Below are positions 56,852 to 64,000 of a stretch of DNA of 64,000 nt, in pieces; within the stretch, counting starts at the first letter, position 1, and each line of letters opens with the position of its first letter. The notes under the pieces were generated by a model. That model was not told the DNA's origin, searched no databases, and was given only the letters and a program-made list of their open reading frames with translations. The position numbers and the translations under genes are program-made. Source of the DNA: Chitinophagaceae bacterium (lineage in GTDB: Bacteria; Bacteroidota; Bacteroidia; Chitinophagales; Chitinophagaceae); contig JADKJI010000062.1 in the NCBI GenBank assembly GCA_016721085.1, positions 62,001 to 126,000 of the forward strand, read 5' to 3'.

Positions 56852-57826
56852 ATGTCTGTTTTCAAAATACATCACATCACCAAGTACCAATACGAGCGAC
56901 CCGTATCTGAAAGCGTCAACGAAATCCGCATCTTCCCTTTGCAATGTCCGGAGCAGGAAGTACTTCAGCACGACCTGAATATTACCAACCACCCGGAGAT
57001 GCATATTTTCACAGACTACTGGGGAAATAAGACAGGACAATTCAGCTTGGTTGAATCGCATACTGAACTTACTATTGAGAGCAAACTGCTGGTGAGAACT
57101 ACTCAACCAGCCGATTTCAACCTGAACTTCATCAGCACATTCGAACAATTAGCCGACGAAGTAAGGGACCAATTGCCATTGATGGAATTGAACCGCCCTG
57201 ATACCATATTAAGACAAGACCTTATTGAAGAAATATGTAAGCAGGTTTATTCTCCTGAAAAAAGTATTGCGGAAGTGGTATCCATAGCTAATGCGTATAT
57301 ATTCGAGCACTTCACTTATACAAAGGGAATCACAACAATTGAGACAACGGTAGATGAGATATTGGAACATAAAGAGGGAGTTTGTCAGGATTTCGCACAT
57401 ATACTTCTCCAGATACTAAGAACCCTTTCTATCCCCTGCCGCTATGTTAGTGGTTATATCTGTCCCAATAAAAATGGTATGCGCGGAGAAGGTGCCACGC
57501 ACGCCTGGGTAGATGCATGGATTCCGGGCAGTGGCTGGACGGGTATTGATCCAACAAATAATATCTGGGTTACAAATAATCACGTGAAGCTCGCTGTTGG
57601 CCGCAATTTCAGTGATTGCACGCCAGTAAAAGGTAGTTTCAAAGGTCCTGCCAAACAAGAATTATATGTATTGGTTTCTGTAGGCTATGAAGATGGACAT
57701 GTATTCCAGGAAACAACACAAGTTCAGATGGAAAAACAAGAGAAGTTAGATGCAGCCGCAGCGGAAGCAAAAATTATAGCCGAGTTATACAATTCCCATC
57801 AGCAACAACAACAGCAGCAACAATAA
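56852..57826 (+). CDS. transglutaminase-like protease family protein with poly-Gln tail
   Basis: A 324-residue protein with an N-terminal beta domain (FKIHHITKYQYERPVSESVN) and a transglutaminase core: the catalytic Cys in EGVCQDFAHILLQILRTL (about residue 177), RYVSGYI, His in THAWVDAWIPGSGWTGIDPT (about 217) and the following Asp. The C-terminus is a run of glutamines encoded by CAG/CAA codons after an acidic helix. It starts 9 bases past the alpha-E stop. It probably hydrolyses or forms isopeptide bonds in the trio's pathway. Confidence 0.93.
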   Translation: MSVFKIHHITKYQYERPVSESVNEIRIFPLQCPEQEVLQHDLNITNHPEMHIFTDYWGNKTGQFSLVESHTELTIESKLLVRTTQPADFNLNFISTFEQLADEVRDQLPLMELNRPDTILRQDLIEEICKQVYSPEKSIAEVVSIANAYIFEHFTYTKGITTIETTVDEILEHKEGVCQDFAHILLQILRTLSIPCRYVSGYICPNKNGMRGEGATHAWVDAWIPGSGWTGIDPTNNIWVTNNHVKLAVGRNFSDCTPVKGSFKGPAKQELYVLVSVGYEDGHVFQETTQVQMEKQEKLDAAAAEAKIIAELYNSHQQQQQQQQ

Positions 57827-58077
57827 ATCATATAGTTAGCTGCTACGAACTTCGTTGAAATGCTAAAAGTAGATTTTTTTTTGTCAATTAAAATTTGAAT
57901 AATAAGTTATGGAGGTTAAGAATTATTGCGGTAGGTTTGGAAGGTTTTTTAATCCCCTCGGTTGGGAATAATTAATAACATACAAAAGAACGTCGGCGGA
58001 CGGAAATGCTAATTCCACAACCCCTATTTTTTTGAAAGAAGGGAAATGCGATTGCAATATCGGCTTAAGCTGTTCGC
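57827..58077. other. intergenic region, nothing recognised
   Basis: AT-rich, with a short CGTCGGCGGACG stretch near 57991; no promoter, hairpin or gene that I can support. Confidence 0.4.
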
Positions 58078-59153
58078 TTAATATGCAGACAGATAAACAG
58101 CCCCTTCATTAGAAAAATGGGCCTTATCATAATAGTAAATACTATTCTTTGGCATCAGTGCTGAAAGGTCGATACATGGAACTTTTTTTCCTTGCATAAT
58201 TCTCGCATCACATCATTATATTTTTCCAGCACCAACCATTCCAGTTTACCATTCCTGTGTCCATGCAACTCACGCTCCTCGAGATTTATTCCTGTTGAAG
58301 GGTCCACTCCTTTACCAAATAATAGAGGTTGTGTAAGCATCACAGGTAATATACCGTGGCTCTTACAAGTATCAATAATACCAGTTAATCTTTTTCTATA
58401 AGCTTCAAGATATGGGTCTTGCAGAAGTAAGGTTTCATTTATTACAGAATCAGAAAGTCGTAGTGTCGGCAGATCATTGAAAGGCATTAAGGCATTTGTG
58501 GTATTATTCATCTTTTGTGCCTTCCAACCTCTTGACAGATTGAGGAAAAGATTCAGCACTTCGCTGTTTTCAAATATATAATGCGTGAAATCAGTGTAAG
58601 CCCCTCTTGTATTCATCTTATCATGAAAAGAAGGTTCATCGTTCTCAATTTCATTGATACCTGTAAGAAATAAAATCACCTTTGGATTAAGTTTCACCAG
58701 GTAATCGTTCAAGAGAATTTCATGTCCGAATGTGGAATGTCCATCTAAACCGGCATTATTCATCCAAACATGATTGAAGGAATCTTCCAGTTTCTTACCA
58801 AGCAACCATGGCCAAGTTTTAGTATCGTTCAGAAAATGACAAGCCGTAGTGCTTCCGCCCACTGTAATCATCGTCAAACTGCTATCAGGAGAAGAAGGCC
58901 ATTCCGGTCCGCGGAAGCCCATGCTATTTCTTGTATTGGTGATATGGGGTTCCAGGCGGGGGTTTATGCTATTATCGATCTGTAACTGTTGATTTACAGG
59001 CAACACTATCTTATCGCCCTTTAGTCTCAAATGAAAAGGGTCGAACAGGCGAAGTACTACTTCCAACAAGATAAATACGGCTATAAAAAGATAGGCTATG
59101 TATAATAGTCGCTTAAGAAGTGATTTCTTTTTAGCTGTTGGTTTCTTTTCCAT
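58078..59153 (-). pseudogene. SGNH/GDSL hydrolase, C-terminal frameshift
   Basis: Corrected, a 358-residue membrane-anchored esterase-like protein. One transmembrane helix at about 15-35, then the nucleophile block MITVGGSTTACHF, the Gly block NAGLDGHSTFGHE, the Asn block LTGINEIEND. The frame fails at a run of A residues (58183-58189 on plus strand, T7); with an eighth it continues KKVPCIDLSALMPKN and ends YYYDKAHFSNEGA, which supplies the DxxH catalytic block missing from the uncorrected version. The uncorrected frame stops at 58155. Probably removes acyl groups from a surface glycan. It is divergent from gntP. Confidence 0.82.
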
Positions 59154-59215
59154 TCAGGGTTAAAATTACTCATTTTATTACTTACATTCGGGAACCACTT
59201 ACCAAAACACTTGCC

Positions 59216-60540
59216 ATGAGTCTGCTGATAGTTGCCTGTTGCATCATTCTGCTGGTATTGCTCATCACCTGGGTGAAACTGAACCCCTTTCTCGCCTTTT
59301 TAGTTGTATCACTTCTTGCAGGCTGGTGGCTGGGTATTCCAGTTGAACAACTTACTGTTTCTGTAAAAAAAGGTATCGGTGATATGCTGGGCGAACTGGT
59401 CATCATCATTTGTGTGGGTGCCATGCTGGGTAAGATAGTAGCTGAAACAGGTGCTGCTCAGAAAATATCGAATGTTCTAATGAAGACTTTCGGTGAAAAG
59501 TATTTTCAGTGGGCTATGATGGTAACGGGTTTTATTGTAGGTATCCCCTTGTTTTATAATGTAGGCTTTGTTCTTTTGGTTCCTTTGATTTTTTCAGTTG
59601 TCTATCAAACCAAATTACCAGCAGTATATGTGGGCATACCAATGCTGGCTGCACTTTCTGTAACACATGGCTTTCTTCCTCCCCACCCTTCTCCTTCTGC
59701 ATTGGTGACGCAGTTTCACGCCAATCTTGGGCTGACACTTCTATATGGAATAATCATTGCTATTCCGGCTATCATAATTGCAGGTCCCATATTTGCGCCC
59801 AGACCTTAAAGAAAATTCCATCGGTTCCACTTCAGACATTTCAACCCAAACATATTCCAGACAATGAACTGCCAGGCACTTTCAATAGTTTTATATCTTC
59901 TCTGTTGCCTGTATTCCTTCTAATCATAACCACTTCATTACCATTCATAGTTTCAATAACTGGACCTGCTGCATCGTTTCTGAAATTCATTGGAGATCCG
60001 GTTATAGTGATGTTATTGTCTTTATTTACGGCAACCATTTCATTGGGTGTTGCCAATGGACATTCGATTAAGAAAATAATGGACTTCTATGGCGACGCCG
60101 TAAAAGATGTGGCATTGATATTATTGATAGTTGCAGGTGCAGGCGCATTAAAACAGATTTTTATCGATAGTGGTGTAAGCTTAGCTATTGGTTCCATATT
60201 ACAGGAATGGAAATTGAATCCATTGATTCTCGGTTGGCTGATTGCCGCAGTAATTAGGGTTTGTCTGGGTTCGGCAACAGTTGCCGGACTTACTGCCGCT
60301 GGTATAATGGCACCAGTAATGGCTGCCACGAACACGAATCCTAACCTGATGGTACTTTCTATCGGTGCCGGTAGTCTTATGTTTTCACACGTTAACGACT
60401 CAGGTTTCTGGATGTTCAAGGAATATTTCAACCTTACTGTAAAAGACACCATAAAGTCATGGTCACTCATGGAAACCATTGTAGCAATAGTTGGTTTACT
60501 GGGTGTTCTATTATTACAATTGGTGGTTCCTTCCTCTTGA
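59216..60540 (+). pseudogene. GntP family permease, one frameshift
   Basis: Corrected, a 441-residue permease with about twelve helices, of the gluconate/D-serine/fructuronate GntP family. The first frame (from ATG 59216; an upstream start at 59138 is unlikely) has WVKLNPFLAFLVVSLLAGWW, IPLFYNVGFVLLVPLIFSV and HGFLPPHPSPSALV, then breaks at about 59795-59808. The second resumes in the linker TLKKIPSVPLQTFQPKHIPD and continues through helices ending LLQLVVPSS, with VCLGSATVAGLTAAGIMAP and MFSHVNDSGFWMFKEYF. One missing base explains it. Its place next to RidA, a D-threonine-aldolase-like enzyme and a dipeptidase favours a D-amino acid as substrate. Confidence 0.88.
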
Positions 60541-60563
60541 TTAACTTTACAAAAAAGAATCAT

Positions 60564-61025
60564 ATGCCTTCTATAGAAGAAAAACTCGCTAATCTTGGCT
60601 ATACCCTGCCAACACTTCCCGGCTCGAAAGGAATCTACAAACCAGTATTGGAAGTAGGTAACCTGCTTTATTATTCAGGCCATGTATCCATCAATACCGA
60701 TGGAACATTCATTGTTGGCAAAGTAGGTGATGAAGTGGATGATACAGAAGCAAAAAGAGCAGCCCTTCAATGCGGTCTCGCAATATTAGCTTCAGTAAAA
60801 AATCATTATGGCAGTCTCGACAAAATCAAGCGAGTTGTAAAAATACTCGGCATGGTGAATGCCGTTCCCGAATACACAAAACATGCCCTTATCATCAATG
60901 GCTGCAGTGAATTGTTTGTACAATTATGGGGAGAAGAAAATGGTAAAGGTGTTAGAAGCGCTGTGGGGATGGGAAGTTTGCCGAATAATGTGGCGGTGGA
61001 GATAGAGGGAGTGTTTGAAATTTGA
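60564..61025 (+). CDS. RidA family (YjgF/YER057c) enamine/imine deaminase
   Basis: A 153-residue RidA-fold protein (SIEEKLANLGYTLPTLPGSK, LLYYSGHVSINTDGTF, and the C-terminal RSAVGMGSLPNNVAVEIEGV, with Arg conserved for carboxylate binding). RidA hydrolyses 2-aminoacrylate and related enamines released by PLP enzymes. Start ATG 60564, 23 bases past gntP; the longer frame overlapping gntP is not credible. The PLP enzyme next door may produce such enamines. Confidence 0.92.
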   Translation: MPSIEEKLANLGYTLPTLPGSKGIYKPVLEVGNLLYYSGHVSINTDGTFIVGKVGDEVDDTEAKRAALQCGLAILASVKNHYGSLDKIKRVVKILGMVNAVPEYTKHALIINGCSELFVQLWGEENGKGVRSAVGMGSLPNNVAVEIEGVFEI

Positions 61026-61026
61026 A

Positions 61027-61170
61027 AATTAGGGAATTTGAAAATTTGAAAATGCCAATTTAGTTGGCAGGATTCATTTTAAAAGATTTTCAAATTTTCA
61101 ATTCCCAAATTTTCATTTTCATATTCGACATTTTCAAATTTTCAAATCATCAAATTTTCAAATTCCCCTG
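61027..61170. repeat. TTTGAAAA / TTTTCAAA palindrome
   Basis: GGGAATTTGAAAATTTGAAA (61033-61052) and CAAATTTTCAAATTCCC.. (61150-61166) with repeated CAAATTTTCAATTCCCAAAT and TTTTCAAATTTTCAAATCAT between them. It lies between two genes of one operon, and produces a false N-terminal extension to the next gene. Confidence 0.85.
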
Positions 61171-61171
61171 C

Positions 61172-62278
61172 ATGGCCTGGTACTACCTCCTCTCCCCCTC
61201 CTCCCTCGACACCCCCGCCCTCTTCGTATTTCCAGATAGGTTGAAAAGAAATATACAAACTGCCATCAAGATGGTGGGAGATGTAAACAGATTAAGACCA
61301 CATGTAAAGACGAATAAATCGGCTGAAGCCATTCAACTGATGATTGATGCCGGTATTACAAAATTCAAATGCGCTACCATTGCCGAAGCGGAATTGCTTG
61401 GGATGGTGAAAGCAAAAGATGTAGTACTTGCTTATCAACCATTGGGACCAAAACTGGATCGGTTTATTCAGGTGATTAAAAAATATACAGATACAAAATA
61501 TAGTTGCCTTACTGATAATTCAAGTGCTGCAGAAGAACAATCAAAAACATTTGAAGCAGCGGGATTAAAAGTGCCTGTATATATCGACTTGAATGTTGGT
61601 ATGAACAGGACTGGGATAAAACCAGGTCCTGAAGTTTTAAAGTTATATAAGCAAATTACTGATAGTAAAGGGTTACAACCAATGGGGCTTCATGCTTATG
61701 ATGGTCATTTGAGAAGTAATGACATAAATGAAAGAACCAAACAATGTGACGAAGGATTCAAAGAGGTTGAGAAGATGGCTGCAGCAATAAGAGCCATGGG
61801 ATTACCATTGCAAACTATTATTGCCGGTGGCTCTCCGGCATTCCCAATTCATGCAAAAAGAAAAGAAGTGGAATGCAGTCCGGGTACATTTATTTATTGG
61901 GATAAAGGCTATAGTGATCTTTGTCCCGAACAGGATTTTCTTCCGGCAGCAGTCCTTGTAACAAGAGTTATATCTCTCCCCTCTTCCACCAGAATCTGTA
62001 CCGACCTTGGACATAAATCTGTTGCCGCTGAAAATGAAATCGGCAAACGTATCTCTTTCCTGAATGTAGAAGGCCTTACACCCGTTGGACAAAGTGAAGA
62101 GCATCTCGTACTTGAAACCAAAGAGGGACATAATTTTAAGACAGGAGATATTTTCTATGGTATCCCTTATCATATTTGTCCAACAGTGGCATTGTATGAA
62201 AAAGTGTATACTGTGGAGAATGGGGAAGTTAGTGGGAGTTGGAGGAATGTGGCACGGGACAGGGTGATAACTATCTAA
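61172..62278 (+). CDS. D-threonine aldolase / D-serine dehydratase-like PLP enzyme
   Basis: A 368-residue fold type III PLP enzyme (alanine racemase N-terminal barrel plus DSD1 C-terminal domain). RPHVKTNKSAEAIQ holds the PLP lysine near residue 46; VYIDLNVGMNRTGIKPG and GLHAYDGHLR are typical, and YGIPYHICPTVALYEKV carries the H-x-C metal site of this family. It cleaves or deaminates D-threonine, D-serine or 3-hydroxy-D-aspartate. Start ATG 61172; the long frame to 61064 is repeat. Confidence 0.93.
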   Translation: MAWYYLLSPSSLDTPALFVFPDRLKRNIQTAIKMVGDVNRLRPHVKTNKSAEAIQLMIDAGITKFKCATIAEAELLGMVKAKDVVLAYQPLGPKLDRFIQVIKKYTDTKYSCLTDNSSAAEEQSKTFEAAGLKVPVYIDLNVGMNRTGIKPGPEVLKLYKQITDSKGLQPMGLHAYDGHLRSNDINERTKQCDEGFKEVEKMAAAIRAMGLPLQTIIAGGSPAFPIHAKRKEVECSPGTFIYWDKGYSDLCPEQDFLPAAVLVTRVISLPSSTRICTDLGHKSVAAENEIGKRISFLNVEGLTPVGQSEEHLVLETKEGHNFKTGDIFYGIPYHICPTVALYEKVYTVENGEVSGSWRNVARDRVITI

Positions 62279-62279
62279 T

Positions 62280-62470
62280 TTGAAAATTTGATGATTTGAA
62301 AATTTGAAAATGAACAGCCAATACATTTTACCGCGGAGACGCAGAGACGCAAGGGCGTTCCTCCGCGTCTCTGCGTCTCCGCGGTAAAAAAATAAAAAAA
62401 GTAAAAACTCTCAGAAGCTAGTCAGCCCTCTGGAACCTCTTGAACTTCTTGAACCTTTTGAACCTAAACA
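62280..62470. repeat. palindromic repeat with near-perfect GAGACGC hairpin
   Basis: TTTTACCGCGGAGACGCAGA and GACGC (62327-62350) form a perfect 24-base stem with TCTGCGTCTCCGCGGTAAAA (62365-62388), flanked on the left by TTTGAAAA words and on the right by GTCAGCCCTCTGGAACCTCT and TTGAACTTCTTGAACC words, as at 27.8 and 31.8 kb. Confidence 0.93.
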
Positions 62471-62476
62471 GTTGCG

Positions 62477-63553
62477 ATGCTAACAATAGACGCCCACCTC
62501 GACCTCTCCATGAACGCCCTCGAATGGAACCGTGATTTACGGGAGCCCGTTGCTGCCATTCGTGAAAGAGAGAAAGGAATGACTGATAAAACCGATCGTG
62601 GAAAGAATACCGTTAGTTTACCTGAACTCAGGAAGGCAGATATGGGATTGGTAGTGGCAACACAAATTGCCCGCTATGTTGCTCCCGACAATCCGCTTCC
62701 TGGTTGGCATTCACCAGAGCAGGCATGGGCTCAAACACAGGGACAACTAGCCTGGTACAAAGCCATGGAAGAACAGGGTGAAATGATTATGGTGAAAGAC
62801 CTTCGTTCATTAGAATTACAAATAGCTATATGGAATGATGGAAGTCCGAATGAGGGAAAACCCATCGGCTATATATTGAGTCTTGAAGGTGCCGATTCAA
62901 TTGTGACACTAAATCATCTTGAAAGAGCCTATGAATATGGATTGAGGGCATTGGGTCCTGCTCACTATGGCCCTGGCCGTTATGCCAATGGTACAGATGC
63001 TACTGGAAAAATGAAACAGAATGGTCTCGATCTGCTGAAAGAGATGGAGCGATTGAATATAATACTTGATGCAACCCATCTTTGTGATGATGCGTTCTGG
63101 CAAGCATTGGATAATTTCAATGGATCCGTTTGGGCCAGTCACAATAATTGCCGGTCAATAGTAGATCATAACCGCCAGTTCAGTGATGATATGATAAAAG
63201 CATTGATAGAAAGAGATGCGGTAATCGGTGCAGCGTTTGATGCATGGATGATTGTTCCGAATTGGATAAGAAGACAATCGGATCCGGTATCTATGAAATG
63301 CAATATGGAAAGATTAGCCGACCATATTGATCATATTTGTCAGATTGCTGGCAACTGCAACCATATCGGTATCGGTACCGATCTGGATGGAGGTTATGGA
63401 AGAGAACAAAGTCCGTATGATATCGACACCATTGTTGATGTACAAAGACTCCCTGAAATCCTGGAAAAACGCGGCTATTCAAAAGAGGATGTAGAAAAGT
63501 TCAGGAGCGGCAACTGGCTTCGTATAATTAGAAATACCTGGAAAAAGCAATAG
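62477..63553 (+). CDS. membrane dipeptidase family (peptidase M19)
   Basis: A 358-residue zinc dipeptidase (renal dipeptidase fold) which prefers dipeptides with a D or dehydro C-terminal residue. Metal ligands are visible: H7 and D9 in DAHLDLSM, Glu in LSLEGADSIV (about 136), His in DATHLCDDAF (about 199) and WASHNNCRSI (about 220), and Asp in GTDLDGGYG. There is no signal peptide, so it is cytoplasmic, unlike the mammalian form. It probably releases D-amino acids from cell-wall dipeptides for the neighbouring PLP enzyme. Confidence 0.94.
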   Translation: MLTIDAHLDLSMNALEWNRDLREPVAAIREREKGMTDKTDRGKNTVSLPELRKADMGLVVATQIARYVAPDNPLPGWHSPEQAWAQTQGQLAWYKAMEEQGEMIMVKDLRSLELQIAIWNDGSPNEGKPIGYILSLEGADSIVTLNHLERAYEYGLRALGPAHYGPGRYANGTDATGKMKQNGLDLLKEMERLNIILDATHLCDDAFWQALDNFNGSVWASHNNCRSIVDHNRQFSDDMIKALIERDAVIGAAFDAWMIVPNWIRRQSDPVSMKCNMERLADHIDHICQIAGNCNHIGIGTDLDGGYGREQSPYDIDTIVDVQRLPEILEKRGYSKEDVEKFRSGNWLRIIRNTWKKQ

Positions 63554-63581
63554 TATTATATCACATTACAGAATAAAACAC

Positions 63582-64000
63582 ATGAACATCTCTCCTAAAG
63601 AACTGGATCAATTGATAAGAAACCGCAGAAGTGTATTTGCTGGACAATTTGAACAGGGTAAACAGATTCCGGACGAAATCATACTTGAGATATTGGAAAA
63701 CGCCAACAATGCTCCAACTCATAAACTTACTGAACCTTGGCGTTTTCACATATTTACAGGAAAAGGATTGGAAACATTTGCAAAGCAACAATCTGAACTA
63801 TATAAGGAATTGGCGGGCGAAAATTTCAAAGAAAAAACCTTTGAAGGACTGAAGACGACCCCAATGAAATGTTCTCATATCCTGTCAATAGGCCTTAAGC
63901 GTAATAATTCTGTACCGGAAATGGAAGAGATTGCAGCAGTGGCCTGTGCGGTTCAATCTATCTACCTGAGTGCCGAAGCTTATGGTATTGGTGGTTACTG
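63582..64000 (+). CDS. nitroreductase family protein, 3' end outside window
   Basis: The first 139 residues of an FMN-dependent nitroreductase-like protein (ATG 63582, 28 bases after the dipeptidase). LDQLIRNRRSVFAGQF and ANNAPTHKLTEPWRFHIFTG are the FMN-binding segments, and VACAVQSIYLSAEAYGIGGY is the typical helix before the active-site loop. It runs off the right edge, so function cannot be narrowed. Confidence 0.88.
   Translation, partial: MNISPKELDQLIRNRRSVFAGQFEQGKQIPDEIILEILENANNAPTHKLTEPWRFHIFTGKGLETFAKQQSELYKELAGENFKEKTFEGLKTTPMKCSHILSIGLKRNNSVPEMEEIAAVACAVQSIYLSAEAYGIGGY

Noticed and set aside
61802..62326. 174-residue minus-strand frame
   Set aside because: Antisense to the PLP enzyme and repeat; nothing supports translation.

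Overview
The window is ordinary-composition chromosomal DNA of a member of the Bacteroidota, most likely the Chitinophagaceae or a near relative. The signs are a type III glutamine synthetase, a SusC/SusD pair, a lipidated TamA-type assembly protein (TamL), a type IX secretion plug-domain (DUF5103) protein, an archaeal-type prolyl-tRNA synthetase, a small SRP RNA, DUF5362/DUF4260 families and promoter-like TAnnTTTG elements. No phage, integrase, transposase or CRISPR array is visible.

Layout. 0-2 kb: end of an unrecognised gene and a polytopic membrane protein. 2-8.8 kb: glnN, the SRP RNA, a transaldolase-like fructose-6-phosphate aldolase, a small exported protein, the DUF5103 protein and a LolC/E-type permease. 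8.8-12.6 kb: SpoU rRNA methyltransferase, tamL (broken by two indels), truB. 13-19.3 kb: a tightly packed SpoIIM-DUF4129-DUF4350-MoxR-DUF58 operon with a divergent RDD protein. 19.3-32.8 kb: housekeeping genes (proS, miaA, cca, tsaC, dapD) mixed with envelope proteins, a GT9 glycosyltransferase and an EamA exporter. 32.9-37.6 kb: tRNA-Leu(CAG) and a block of repeat-flanked unknown envelope genes, then a DUF418 protein. 37.9-47.7 kb: a glycan-utilisation region (sialidase, beta-helix glycosidase-like protein with PDZ, SusD, SusC). 48.4-57.8 kb: a large FAD/Fe-S oxidoreductase, an ECF sigma factor with a membrane partner, small membrane proteins, then the ATP-grasp / alpha-E / transglutaminase trio. 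58-64 kb: a D-amino-acid or dipeptide catabolism module (GntP permease, RidA, D-threonine-aldolase-like PLP enzyme, M19 dipeptidase) with an SGNH hydrolase and the start of a nitroreductase.

Two window-wide patterns stand out. First, six otherwise complete genes (tamL, the RDD protein, the beta-helix protein, susC, the SGNH hydrolase, gntP) carry single-base frame breaks, mostly explainable by short homopolymers; each reads as one family-length protein when corrected, so these look like assembly indels more than decay. Second, many of the long intergenic spacers are filled with large, often concentric palindromes whose arms are built from short tandem words (about 7-9 nt) such as GAGACGCA, CAAAAGT, TTTGAAAA, AGTCCGGA or ACATAGGA. 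Several different word families occur, sometimes nested in one another, and two gene blocks (the 33.6-34.9 kb gene and the SusCD pair) are bracketed by direct copies of such repeats. This repeat system is the most unusual thing in the window.
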